Shown here: positions 8,527 through 17,162 of the stretch, piece after piece | How positions within the stretch are numbered: the stretch's first letter is position 1 | Layout of the letters: the number at the start of each line of letters is the position of its first letter | Assembly: GCF_900101765.1 (NCBI RefSeq) | Contig: NZ_LT627735.1 | Span: 2,263,501-2,327,500, forward strand | DNA from: Nonlabens sp. Hel1_33_55 | Lineage (GTDB): Bacteria; Bacteroidota; Bacteroidia; Flavobacteriales; Flavobacteriaceae | Length of the DNA stretch: 64,000 bases | Direction: 5' to 3' | Position numbers and translations under genes: made by a program | The notes under the pieces: generated by a model | What the model saw: only the letters and a program-made list of their open reading frames with translations | Told to the model about the DNA's origin: nothing | Databases searched by the model: none

Positions 8527-9282
8527 ATGAATAGAATCAAAAGCCTTTTCTCCTCTCGCAAGCCATCATCGTTAGAAGTAGATTCAGAGGTATTGCTTAA
8601 AGGCATGAAAGCGATTACTGGGCTTACTCCCAAGAATATCAACATTTATCACACGGCATTTACACACAAGTCCATGGGACTTAAATGTGAAGATGGCAAT
8701 GTAATTAGTTATGAGCGCCTAGAATTTTTAGGCGATGCCATTCTAGGAGCCATCATTGCGGAATATATCTACAATGAAGTACCCAGCGGCGATGAAGGAT
8801 ATTTGACTAAGATGCGTTCAAAAATTGTTAGTCGGGAACACCTTAATGAGTTGGGTCAAGATTTTGGACTGCTCAACTTTGCTAAAACTCAAGTGCCGCC
8901 TCAACATTTTGGTAATAATATCTACGGGAATCTTTTTGAAGCACTAGTTGGAGCTGTATATCTCGATAGAGGTTATTCAGCTTGTAAAAAATTCATTTGT
9001 AGCAAAGTCGTTGAGCCTTACGTGGACATTCAAAAACTGGAAGGAAAAGTTATTTCCTATAAGAGTTTATTGATCGAGTGGTGTCAAAAAAACAAGAAGG
9101 TCTTTGATTTTGATGTTTATGAGGACACTGGTTTCAATGAGGTGAGACATTTTGCTGTGAAGTTTTCCATTGATAAAAAGGTAATTGCAAAAGCTCGTGC
9201 TACATCAAAGAAAAAGGCAGAGGAGAAAGCGAGTAAACGTGCGTTTTTTGCATTGCAGGATAAAATTTCTTCAAAAGCGTAA
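8527..9282 (+). CDS. rnc: Ribonuclease III
   Basis: RNase III cleaves double-stranded RNA in rRNA and mRNA processing. The 251 residues contain the RNase III signature ERLEFLGDAIL (E66 and D70 are metal ligands) and the second acidic cluster NLFEALVGAVYLD with E138. A double-stranded RNA-binding domain occupies about residues 178 to 247, ending in ATSKKKAEEKASKRAF, the basic helix that contacts RNA. It follows fabF by 17 nt, the acpP-fabF-rnc order seen in many bacteria. Confidence 0.97.
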   Translation: MNRIKSLFSSRKPSSLEVDSEVLLKGMKAITGLTPKNINIYHTAFTHKSMGLKCEDGNVISYERLEFLGDAILGAIIAEYIYNEVPSGDEGYLTKMRSKIVSREHLNELGQDFGLLNFAKTQVPPQHFGNNIYGNLFEALVGAVYLDRGYSACKKFICSKVVEPYVDIQKLEGKVISYKSLLIEWCQKNKKVFDFDVYEDTGFNEVRHFAVKFSIDKKVIAKARATSKKKAEEKASKRAFFALQDKISSKA

Positions 9283-9314
9283 TCTATAGTTGTGTTTAGG
9301 ATGGTCGTTTATTT

Positions 9315-9330
9315 CGCTTTCGCGAAAGCG
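9315..9330. repeat. Dispersed palindrome, intergenic
   Basis: Perfect copy between rnc and the IPExxxVDY gene. Confidence 0.97.
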
Positions 9331-9445
9331 AAAACCTTATAAATCAGTACTTAATTATCAACGATAACGTTTGCGTAAATAAACTTGTAGCCTTCAAACA
9401 CTGCTCAACAAACAGTAGTAGGTTACTTTTGTAGATTGATTTCTT

Positions 9446-9931
9446 ATGGGTGTTCATAAATTAGTAGACTGGGATATGGAAGAAGAGCCATTTGTGCTCA
9501 TAGGAATCCATTCCACAACAGAACCCTATAGAATGGCTTATTTTATAAATAAGTATCTCAAGGTTTGCTTTAAACGACAGTTAAAGGATCAAGACATTAC
9601 TTTGCAGGATTATATTGCCAGGTATCCTGTTTATCATTATAGGGATGTTGATCAAAATGCTTCATTATATTTGATTCCCAATCATTGCAAAGCGCAAATC
9701 AAATCGATCTCAAGCGCTGGTTTGTTTGCCACCAATCAAGTAGATGAAATCAAATCAACTTTAATAAAAGAATATCGCACAGTGGATTATTTCTTGAAAA
9801 TCGAGAAGGATCCAGAACATTTCCCGCTCAAAAAATTATTGAGCGATTTAAACCAAATACCGCAGGTGATATCTGTATATCAAACAGATACTGCCACTAT
9901 AAAAAATACGGATTATTTAATTTTTGAATAA
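9446..9931 (+). CDS. IPExxxVDY family protein
   Basis: A 161-residue protein of a family I know only from Bacteroidota, named for a conserved IPExxxVDY motif; here the corresponding segment is IKEYRTVDYFLKIE (about residues 110-124). No catalytic motif or transmembrane segment is seen, and the function is unknown. Its stop overlaps the pyk start by one base (TAATG), and this linkage to pyruvate kinase is conserved in related genomes as I recall, so a role tied to pyk expression or activity is possible but unproven. A TACTTTTG box at 9424-9431 may be its -7 element. Confidence 0.85.
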   Translation: MGVHKLVDWDMEEEPFVLIGIHSTTEPYRMAYFINKYLKVCFKRQLKDQDITLQDYIARYPVYHYRDVDQNASLYLIPNHCKAQIKSISSAGLFATNQVDEIKSTLIKEYRTVDYFLKIEKDPEHFPLKKLLSDLNQIPQVISVYQTDTATIKNTDYLIFE

Positions 9932-11364
9932 TGAATAGCAATCTTAAGAAGACCAAAATAGTTGCCACTCTAGGGCCGGCAACATCAACAAAAGAAGTTT
10001 TACTAGAAATGATACGCGCAGGTGTGAATGTTTTTAGAATCAACTTTTCGCATGCAGATCACGAGGCTGTAAAAGAACGCGTTCAGATGATACGTGATCT
10101 CAATAAAGAACATGGCTTTGCTACTGGTATCCTAGGAGACCTTCAAGGCCCTAAGCTGCGTGTAGGAGTGATGTCTGAAGAGGTTGTCGTAAAACCTGGT
10201 GATCAGATCACATTTTCTACCGGTAAACCATTCAAGGGAACGGCAGAGCGTGTTTATATGAACTACGATCAATTTCCTAAAGACGTACAAGCCGGTGAGC
10301 GCATATTATTGGATGACGGTAAACTTATGTTTGAGGTCATCTCTACAGATCGTGAGAGTAATGTTGTGACTAAAGTTATTCAAGGTGGTCCACTACGTTC
10401 TAAAAAAGGAGTGAACTTGCCACAGACTAACGTTTCTCTTCCTGCATTGACTGAAAAGGATATCGTTGATGCAAAATTTGCCTGTGAATTGCAGGTAGAT
10501 TGGATGGCACTTTCTTTTGTGCGCCACAGTCGTGATTTGATCCAATTGCAAGATTTGATTAAAGAACATTCTGAGCACAAGATTCCTATCGTTGCTAAAA
10601 TCGAAAAACCAGAAGCAGTTAGAAACATCGACAAGATTGTGGCTTATTGTGATGGTCTTATGGTCGCTCGTGGTGATCTAGGTGTTGAAATCCCTGCGCA
10701 TGAAGTTCCATTGATTCAAAAGCAACTGGTACTTAAAGCTAAAAACGCAAGAATTCCAGTGATCATCGCAACGCAAATGATGGAAACGATGATTACCAGC
10801 CTTACTCCTACCAGAGCAGAAGTGAATGATGTAGCCAACTCCGTTATGGATGGTGCCGATGCTGTGATGCTTTCAGGAGAAACATCTGTGGGACAATACC
10901 CAGTTCAGGTGATTGAGAAAATGGCGAGTATTTGCCGTGCTGTTGAGGACAGTGAATTGATCAAAGTACCTCACGATGCACCGCATATCAAAACCAAACG
11001 TTACATCACAAAATCAATTTGTTACCACGCTGCAAAAATGGCTGATGAGATCAATGCCAAGGCGATTACCACAATGACTAATTCTGGTTATACCGCGTTC
11101 CAGATAAGCGCCTGGAGACCAGCTGCCCATATCTTGACATTTACAAGCAATAGCCGCATATTGACACAACTTAGTTTGCTTTGGGGTGTTCAAGCATTCA
11201 ACTACGATCGTTTTGTGAGTACAGATGAGACGATTGAAGACGTAAATAAATTTGCAAAAGACAAGAAGTTTGTAGAAAAAGGAGATTTCCTTATTAATCT
11301 AGCTGCTATGCCAGTAACTGAAAAAGGGATGGTAAATACCCTAAGAGTTAGCGAGGTAGATTAG
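9931..11364 (+). CDS. pyk: Pyruvate kinase
   Basis: Pyruvate kinase makes pyruvate and ATP from phosphoenolpyruvate. The 477-residue protein starts with KKTKIVATLGPATS, has the FRINFSHADHE phosphate and K+ loop, the active-site signature IPIVAKIEKPEA containing the key lysine, the metal-binding MVARGDLGVEIP segment and the DGADAVMLSGETSVGQYP loop. The C-terminal allosteric domain is complete. It is translated with the IPExxxVDY gene and is followed by a strong hairpin terminator. Confidence 0.98.
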   Translation: MNSNLKKTKIVATLGPATSTKEVLLEMIRAGVNVFRINFSHADHEAVKERVQMIRDLNKEHGFATGILGDLQGPKLRVGVMSEEVVVKPGDQITFSTGKPFKGTAERVYMNYDQFPKDVQAGERILLDDGKLMFEVISTDRESNVVTKVIQGGPLRSKKGVNLPQTNVSLPALTEKDIVDAKFACELQVDWMALSFVRHSRDLIQLQDLIKEHSEHKIPIVAKIEKPEAVRNIDKIVAYCDGLMVARGDLGVEIPAHEVPLIQKQLVLKAKNARIPVIIATQMMETMITSLTPTRAEVNDVANSVMDGADAVMLSGETSVGQYPVQVIEKMASICRAVEDSELIKVPHDAPHIKTKRYITKSICYHAAKMADEINAKAITTMTNSGYTAFQISAWRPAAHILTFTSNSRILTQLSLLWGVQAFNYDRFVSTDETIEDVNKFAKDKKFVEKGDFLINLAAMPVTEKGMVNTLRVSEVD

Positions 11365-11387
11365 ATTACAAATTTTTGAATAATAGC

Positions 11388-11424
11388 AAAGCTGGAAAAT
11401 CATGAAGTGTTTTCCAGCTTTTTT
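11388..11424. terminator. Intrinsic terminator after pyk, probably bidirectional
   Basis: AAAGCTGGAAAA pairs perfectly with TTTTCCAGCTTT around a 10-nt loop and is followed by a T run. The A tract on the other side lets it also stop dinB transcription from the minus strand. Confidence 0.85.
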
Positions 11425-11442
11425 AGTTTGCACTGACAGCAA

Positions 11443-12528
11443 TCAAAACTCAAACTCTAGTTGCACTTCGACAGGTTCTTCCTCTTCTTTGTCCTCTGTA
11501 TTTAAATTGCTCAGTGAAAGTCCCAGAAGACGCACACTTTCGCGAAAGGATTCCTGACGTACCAGCTCTGTAGCGATTTCTAGGATTTCTTCTTTTTTGT
11601 TGATGTAATTCGCAATGGTTTTACTGCGCGTCTGCATCTTGAAATCACTGTATTTAATTTTGAGAGTGACCGTTTTCCCAGCGACATTATTTTTTGCGAG
11701 TCGGCGTTCGATTTCTTCGGCGATCTGGTTGAGTCGCTCCATCATGAAAATCTCACTGGAGATGTTGTCAGAGAACGTACGCTCTGCTCCCAGCGATTTT
11801 CGAATTCGGTCAGGTTTTACGGCGCTTTTGTGAATACCTCGTACAATGTTGTAATAGTGCAAACCGCTTTTGCCATAGTGCTCTGCGAGAAATTCTTTGG
11901 TTTTTAGTTTTAAGTCGGCGCCATTGAAGATACCGTGCTGATACATTTTCTCAGCGGTTACTTTTCCTATTCCGTGAAATTTCCGGATTTCCAGCTCTTC
12001 CAAAAACTCGAGAACCTCATCTGGAGTGATGGTTTTTTGGCCGTTAGGTTTGTTGTAATCGCTGGCAACCTTTGCAATAAACTTGTTGACGGAAATCCCG
12101 GCGCTAGCGGTAAGTCCTGTGGTTTCATAGATCCTGCGCCTAATATCGTAAGCGATGATGGTAGCGCTGGGATAATTAAGCTTGTTTTCAGTGACATCTA
12201 GATACGCCTCGTCAAGAGATAACGGCTCGACCAGATCTGTATAGTCCAAGAAGATTTCTCTGATTTGTTGTGAAACCTCTCGATATCTCTCAAATCGTGC
12301 TTTGACAAAAATCAAATCGGGACACAGTCGAGCTGCAGTAACACTAGGCATTGCACTGCGTACACCATATTTTCTAGCTTCATAACTCGCTGCCGCCACA
12401 ACGCCACGCTTGCTGCTACCACCAACGGCAAGTGGTTTCCCTTTTAATTCTGGAGCATCCAGCTGTTCAACAGATGCATAAAAGGCATCCATATCCACAT
12501 GTATGATTTTGCGATCTTCCAGATTCAT
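11443..12528 (-). CDS. dinB: DNA polymerase IV
   Basis: A Y-family translesion polymerase of 361 residues. Catalytic carboxylates are D12 in HVDMDAFYASVEQ and D106-E107 in LSLDEAYLDVT. The helix-hairpin-helix thumb (FHGIGKVTAEKMYQHGI) and little-finger domain follow, and an acidic C-tail ends in VEVQLEFEF, which looks like a beta-clamp-binding peptide. The partial palindrome at 11537-11548 is read as SFRESVRLL. A TAATTTTG box on the minus strand (12533-12540) ends 4 nt before the ATG, so the message may be leaderless. Confidence 0.96.
   Translation of the reverse strand: MNLEDRKIIHVDMDAFYASVEQLDAPELKGKPLAVGGSSKRGVVAAASYEARKYGVRSAMPSVTAARLCPDLIFVKARFERYREVSQQIREIFLDYTDLVEPLSLDEAYLDVTENKLNYPSATIIAYDIRRRIYETTGLTASAGISVNKFIAKVASDYNKPNGQKTITPDEVLEFLEELEIRKFHGIGKVTAEKMYQHGIFNGADLKLKTKEFLAEHYGKSGLHYYNIVRGIHKSAVKPDRIRKSLGAERTFSDNISSEIFMMERLNQIAEEIERRLAKNNVAGKTVTLKIKYSDFKMQTRSKTIANYINKKEEILEIATELVRQESFRESVRLLGLSLSNLNTEDKEEEEPVEVQLEFEF
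11537..11548. repeat. Dispersed palindrome core, coding
   Basis: The 12-bp core CTTTCGCGAAAG inside dinB; read as FRES. Outer pairs are lost. Confidence 0.75.
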
Positions 12529-12532
12529 GGTG

Positions 12533-12540
12533 CAAAATTA
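12533..12540 (-). promoter_or_regulatory. -7 box abutting dinB start
   Basis: TAATTTTG on the minus strand ends 4 nt before the ATG. With a start site a few bases after the box, transcription would begin at or next to the A of the ATG. No -33 TTG is seen at the right distance. Confidence 0.45.
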
Positions 12541-12621
12541 GTCGTTTGACAGAAGGTGTTCTCTTAAAATCTTGGCTAAAATCTAAGAAACAAATCCTAA
12601 GATCTGTGCTAATTTGCAACA

Positions 12622-13296
12622 ATGAAAAAACAAGGATTGAAAGCCATTATCATAGGTGCAACAGGACTTACTGGATCTACATTGTTACAACAATTGCTGG
12701 AAGATAGCAGGTATAATGTGGTGATTACGCTTTCGCGAAAGCGAGTTCAAAAACAGCATTCCAAGCTACTAAGTTTTGAAGCAGACCTTTTCAAACCAGT
12801 GACTTTTGAGCATCACTTAAAGGGTGATCACTTATTTATTTGTACGGGAACAACTAAAGCGAAAACTCCTGATCCAAAGGAGTACTATCGCATCGAGCAC
12901 GACTTACCAATAACCGTGGCAAGAGTTGCCCTTAAGAATGGCGTCAACACGATGGTAGCAGTATCTGCACTGGGCGCAGACCCAGATAGCAGATTCTCCT
13001 ACAATAAAGGAAAAGGTGAAATGGAGCGCGATCTAGAACAACTAGGATTTGAGAACGCCTATTTTGTACAACCTGCGCTAATAGGTGGCGAGCGCGATGA
13101 AAAACGCACATTTGAAGCATTATGGAAGAAATTCCAAAAATTAATTGATCCACTACTAGTCGGCGGTCTTAAAAAATATCGAACTATTGAGCCCGAAGTT
13201 ATTTCCCAAGCTATGATTGAGGTTGCGGTAAATGGTTACTCGAAGTCCCGAATCGAAAGTGATGAGTTGAAGCAAATTGTTGCCAACAAGTCATAA
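12622..13296 (+). CDS. NAD(P)H-binding Rossmann protein, HTATIP2-like
   Basis: A 224-residue atypical short-chain dehydrogenase. It opens with the dinucleotide motif IIGATGLTGSTLLQQLL and later shows HLFICTGTTKAKTPD, MVAVSALGAD and YFVQPALIGGERDE, as in HTATIP2/TIP30-like or NmrA-type proteins. The function is not known; a redox-sensing or oxidoreductase role is inferred from the fold only. A perfect dispersed palindrome (12728-12743) lies between the second strand and next helix, encoding TLSRKRVQ, exactly where NADP-binding proteins have basic residues. Confidence 0.82.
   Translation: MKKQGLKAIIIGATGLTGSTLLQQLLEDSRYNVVITLSRKRVQKQHSKLLSFEADLFKPVTFEHHLKGDHLFICTGTTKAKTPDPKEYYRIEHDLPITVARVALKNGVNTMVAVSALGADPDSRFSYNKGKGEMERDLEQLGFENAYFVQPALIGGERDEKRTFEALWKKFQKLIDPLLVGGLKKYRTIEPEVISQAMIEVAVNGYSKSRIESDELKQIVANKS
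12728..12743. repeat. Dispersed palindrome, coding
   Basis: Perfect copy in the Rossmann protein gene; read as LSRKR. Confidence 0.97.
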
Positions 13297-13363
13297 ATCC
13301 TTATGATTAGCGCACTAAATATTGCCAACTAAATGGCGTATTTTTGCATCAAAATTGATCTTC

Positions 13364-14284
13364 ATGAGTAAGTTGGTAGTAGTAGGAACTGTTGCATTTG
13401 ATGCCATTGAAACACCTTTTGGCAAGACCGATAAAATTCTAGGTGGCGCCGCGACCTTTATAGGACTGGCCGCATCCCATTTTAATACTGAAGTTGGACT
13501 GGTAAGCGTCGTTGGTGGCGATTTTCCCGATAACTATTTAACCATGTTAAAAGATCGTGGTATGAACATAGAAGGAATAGAGATCGTTGCAGACGGCAAG
13601 ACCTTTTTCTGGAGTGGTAAATACCATAATGACATGAACACTCGTGACACGCTCGCGACTGAATTGAATGTTCTTGCAGATTTTAATCCAGTGGTACCTG
13701 AGCATTTCAAGGATGCTAATGTAGTAATGTTGGGTAACCTTCATCCAGGTGTACAGTTGGGCGTTATCGAACAAACTAAAGATGCAGACTTGCATATTCT
13801 GGATACGATGAATTTCTGGATGGACAGTGCCTTAGACATGTTGAAAGATGTCATTGCTAAAGTTGACGTTATCACTATTAACGATGAAGAAGCACGTCAG
13901 CTTTCTGGAGAATACAGCCTTGTTGCCGCAGCTAGAAAGATCCATGAAATGGGTCCTAAGTATGTTGTGATCAAAAAAGGAGAACATGGCGCACTATTGT
14001 TCCACAATGAAGAAATCTTCTTTGCACCGGCATTGCCTCTTGAAGAAGTTTTTGATCCAACTGGTGCCGGAGACACCTTTGCAGGTGGCTTTGCAGGCTT
14101 TTTAGCAGCAAGCCGTGATTACAGTTTTGAAAATATGAAACGCGCGATCATCTATGGATCCAACTTTGCTTCCTTTGCTGTGGAGAAATTCGGAACCGAG
14201 AGAATGCAAACCGTTACCAACGATGAGATAAGCAAACGACTAGAGCAATTTAAAGCGCTCACAAAATTTGAACTAACTAACTAA
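13364..14284 (+). CDS. PfkB family carbohydrate kinase
   Basis: A ribokinase-like sugar or nucleoside kinase of 306 residues from the ATG at 13364; a longer frame from a TTG at 13322 is unlikely because it would overlap the TATTTTTG box at 13339-13346. The PfkB signatures are clear: LGGAATFIGLAASHF near the N-terminus and FDPTGAGDTFAGGFAGF near the C-terminus, where the Asp of GAGD is the catalytic base. An Asn-Asp-Glu-Glu motif (INDEEARQLSGE) is also present. Members include ribokinase, adenosine kinase and fructokinase; the substrate cannot be chosen here. A terminator follows before purF. Confidence 0.92.
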   Translation: MSKLVVVGTVAFDAIETPFGKTDKILGGAATFIGLAASHFNTEVGLVSVVGGDFPDNYLTMLKDRGMNIEGIEIVADGKTFFWSGKYHNDMNTRDTLATELNVLADFNPVVPEHFKDANVVMLGNLHPGVQLGVIEQTKDADLHILDTMNFWMDSALDMLKDVIAKVDVITINDEEARQLSGEYSLVAAARKIHEMGPKYVVIKKGEHGALLFHNEEIFFAPALPLEEVFDPTGAGDTFAGGFAGFLAASRDYSFENMKRAIIYGSNFASFAVEKFGTERMQTVTNDEISKRLEQFKALTKFELTN

Positions 14285-14292
14285 AACATAAC

Positions 14293-14318
14293 GCCCGGGA
14301 AATTCTCGGGCTTTTTTT
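14293..14318 (+). terminator. Intrinsic terminator after PfkB kinase gene
   Basis: GCCCGGGA and TCTCGGGC pair with one mismatch around a 3-nt loop and are followed by seven T residues, 9 nt after the stop codon. Confidence 0.85.
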
Positions 14319-14343
14319 ATACCCATTTTGCCCTAGAAATAAT

Positions 14344-16242
14344 ATGAGCGACCAGTTAAAACATGAGTGTGGAATTGCCTTGATCAGGTTATTGAAGCCG
14401 TTGGAATATTATAAGGAAAAGTATGGTACCGCTTTTTATGGTATCAACAAAATGTACCTTATGATGGAAAAGCAGCACAACCGTGGTCAGGACGGCGCTG
14501 GTTTTGCCAGTATCAAACTAGATGTAAAACCAGGTCAGCGTTACATCTCAAGAGTACGTAGCAATGCGGCACAGCCCATTCAAGACATCTTTGCACAAAT
14601 CAACAGTCGCATCAATGAAGAAATGGCTGCCAATCCTAAACTCAAAGATGATGTTGCCGGTCAAAAGACTAGCATTCCCTATGTAGGTGAACTATTGATG
14701 GGTCACGTGCGTTATGGAACTTTTGGAAAGAATTCCATTGAATCTGTTCACCCTTTCTTACGTCAAAACAACTGGATGCACCGTAACCTGATTATGGCTG
14801 GGAATTTCAATATGACCAACGTATTCAAGCTTTTCAATAAGCTGGTAGAGTTAGGTCAGCATCCTAAGGACATGGCAGACACCGTCACGGTCATGGAAAA
14901 AGTAGGTCATTTCCAAGATAACGAGGTGCGTAAACTATACAAGAAGTTTAAAAACGCAGGGCTTTCCAAAATGGAGGCCTCACCTAAGATTGCTGCAGAA
15001 ATAAATGTCGCAAAAATCTTGCGCAAAAGTGCTCGCGACTGGGATGGTGGTTACGCGATGGGAGGTTTGATGGGTCATGGTGATGCCTTTTTACTGCGCG
15101 ATCCGGCCGGAATACGCCCAGCTTATTACTATCAGGATGATGAAGTAGTTGTAGTAGCGAGCGAGCGACCTGTAATCCAGACAGCATTCAATGCAAAGTT
15201 TGAAGATGTACATGAGTTGGATCCTGGTAAAGCGATCATCATCAAGAAAAACGGTAGCGTTTCTTTAGAGCAGATAAGCGAGCCATTGGAGCGCAAAGCC
15301 TGCTCTTTTGAGCGCATCTATTTCTCTCGTGGTAGCGACGCAGAAATTTATCAAGAGCGCAAGATGCTGGGAAGATTATTGTTCCCTAAGATCATGGAAA
15401 AGATCGATAACGACATCGACAATAGCGTTTTCTCTTACATCCCAAACACCGCTGAAACCTCATTCTACGGAATGATTGAAGCTGCGCATCAGGTTTTGAA
15501 CGAGCAAAAAAGAGATGCCATCATCGCAGGTGAAGGCAATCTAACTGCAGAGCAAGTGGAGCAAACGCTTTCGCGAAAGCTGCGTACCGAAAAGATAGCG
15601 ATCAAAGATGCCAAATTGAGAACCTTCATCACTGAGGATTCCTCACGCGACGATCTTGTAGCGCACGTATATGATGTAACCTACGGTGTTGTAAAACCTA
15701 CCGACCATTTAGTGATTATCGACGATTCCATCGTACGTGGTACAACACTGAAAAAATCTATTCTGAAAATGATGGATCGGTTGAATCCTAAAAGTATTGT
15801 GGTCGTCTCTAGCGCACCGCAAATACGTTATCCAGATTGTTATGGAATCGACATGGCAAGACTGGAAGGATTGATTGCATTTCAAGCAGCACTTCATCTA
15901 CACAAAGATCGCGGCACCGAAAAGATCATTAAAGATATTTATGAAAAGTGCAAACTTCAATTAGAATATGAAGATCGCGATGTCATCAATTACGTTCAAG
16001 AATTCTACGCGCCATTTACAGATGAAGAGATCTCTGATAAAATAGCAGAATTACTTTCTGAAGAAGGCCTCAACGCCAAAGTAGAAATCATCTACCAAAA
16101 AGTAGAAGACCTTCATAAAGCATGTCCTAAAAATCTTGGCGACTGGTATTTTACAGGTGATTACCCAACAGATGGTGGTAACCGTGTTGTTAATCGCGCC
16201 TTTATCAATTTCTATGAAGGAAATGATGAGAGGGCTTATTAA
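14344..16242 (+). CDS. purF: Amidophosphoribosyltransferase, Bacteroidota type
   Basis: PurF makes phosphoribosylamine from PRPP and glutamine, the first step of purine synthesis. The 632-residue protein has a short N-terminal extension before C9 (HECGIALIRL), the likely nucleophile of the class II glutaminase domain, and the NRGQDGAGFA, GHVRYGTFG and RPAYYYQDDE segments. The PRPP loop is LVIIDDSIVRGTTLKK. It is about 130 residues longer than the E. coli enzyme, with an insertion around residues 60-110 and a C-terminal extension. The dispersed palindrome (15566-15580) encodes QTLSRKLRTE in a variable helix between the two domains. Confidence 0.93.
   Translation: MSDQLKHECGIALIRLLKPLEYYKEKYGTAFYGINKMYLMMEKQHNRGQDGAGFASIKLDVKPGQRYISRVRSNAAQPIQDIFAQINSRINEEMAANPKLKDDVAGQKTSIPYVGELLMGHVRYGTFGKNSIESVHPFLRQNNWMHRNLIMAGNFNMTNVFKLFNKLVELGQHPKDMADTVTVMEKVGHFQDNEVRKLYKKFKNAGLSKMEASPKIAAEINVAKILRKSARDWDGGYAMGGLMGHGDAFLLRDPAGIRPAYYYQDDEVVVVASERPVIQTAFNAKFEDVHELDPGKAIIIKKNGSVSLEQISEPLERKACSFERIYFSRGSDAEIYQERKMLGRLLFPKIMEKIDNDIDNSVFSYIPNTAETSFYGMIEAAHQVLNEQKRDAIIAGEGNLTAEQVEQTLSRKLRTEKIAIKDAKLRTFITEDSSRDDLVAHVYDVTYGVVKPTDHLVIIDDSIVRGTTLKKSILKMMDRLNPKSIVVVSSAPQIRYPDCYGIDMARLEGLIAFQAALHLHKDRGTEKIIKDIYEKCKLQLEYEDRDVINYVQEFYAPFTDEEISDKIAELLSEEGLNAKVEIIYQKVEDLHKACPKNLGDWYFTGDYPTDGGNRVVNRAFINFYEGNDERAY
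15566..15580. repeat. Dispersed palindrome, 15 of 16 bases, coding
   Basis: CGCTTTCGCGAAAGC inside purF; read as LSRKL. Confidence 0.9.
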
Positions 16243-16359
16243 AGTTCAATTATGTTATTTTTTGCTATTTATCTATTAGAATCAATTCTTAAAAGGAACT
16301 GAAAAACTGTATCTGACATTGGATCAATAATTGATGAAGACTAGTTAATCATCGCAATT

Positions 16360-17100
16360 ATGAAAAACTATTTACCACTCATATTTCTTTTCTTTTCATT
16401 TTTTTCTACTGCCTGCAGCTGTGTTGTACCAACTATTACAACGAAATATGCTCAATCTGACTTTGTTGCAAACATTACAATTATTAAAAAGTATCCAAAT
16501 ACAGGAAGTGAGGAATTTTACAGAGCAGATGTAAGAATCAAGGAGCTATTTAAAGGAGAAAAGGTAAAATCGATTTACGTATCTGGAAGAAGCGACGGGA
16601 AAATTGGATCTTCTTGTAGTATTTACATACCAGAAGGCACTAATCTTATTGCTTACTCTCAGAGAAACAAAGGTGGATTTCTTAAAATTGGTATGTGCTC
16701 TGGCTTACTTTATCTAGATAAGGCAAGCAAATCTGATAGAGAAATTGAAATTTTAGAAGAGTTTAAGGCAAAAAATATAAGCTTCATAGATAAAATTAAT
16801 TACCGTGAGAAATCTGATTTGAGAGGAAAGTTAAAGCAATTTGATGGTATCGAATTGGACAAAAAATTTGGGCTATTTCAGATTATATTGAATTCTAATT
16901 TATCTATTAAATCAGTAGAAGAAATCCATGGTTTCGCAAACACAATAGATGATGAACTAATTGTTGTTCTCAAGGAATCGAAGTGGATTGATGCCAGAAA
17001 TCGGTCAAGAATTAATATCGCCCAAGACAGTAAAATATTGGTTGGATTTTACTATCATCCTAAAGCAAATGACAAATCTAGCTTTCTAACCTACTTTTAA
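16360..17100 (+). CDS. Secreted TIMP/NTR-like domain protein
   Basis: A 246-residue exported protein. A hydrophobic signal (residues 4-17) ends at STACSCVVP; cleavage before C19 would leave an N-terminal Cys-x-Cys, the hallmark of tissue inhibitor of metalloproteinase (TIMP) and netrin (NTR) domains, or C19 could be lipidated. C19 and C21 are followed by C86 and C113, spacings close to the C1-C70 and C3-C99 disulfides of TIMPs. The strands DFVANITIIKKY, FYRADVRIKELFKGE and NLIAYSQRN fit an OB fold. The C-terminal half (120-246) is not recognised. Base composition is more AT-rich than its neighbours. The protease-inhibitor idea is inference. Confidence 0.7.
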   Translation: MKNYLPLIFLFFSFFSTACSCVVPTITTKYAQSDFVANITIIKKYPNTGSEEFYRADVRIKELFKGEKVKSIYVSGRSDGKIGSSCSIYIPEGTNLIAYSQRNKGGFLKIGMCSGLLYLDKASKSDREIEILEEFKAKNISFIDKINYREKSDLRGKLKQFDGIELDKKFGLFQIILNSNLSIKSVEEIHGFANTIDDELIVVLKESKWIDARNRSRINIAQDSKILVGFYYHPKANDKSSFLTYF

Positions 17101-17108
17101 ATTGTACA

Positions 17109-17142
17109 AAAAATCCCTTCAACTAACGTTGAAGGGATTTTC
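17109..17142. terminator. Bidirectional terminator between TIMP-like gene and sodA
   Basis: AAATCCCTTCAAC pairs perfectly with GTTGAAGGGATTT around a 4-nt TAAC loop, with A and T tracts on the two sides. It serves both converging genes. Confidence 0.88.
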
Positions 17143-17162
17143 AAATTTTATAAAGCTACAGA

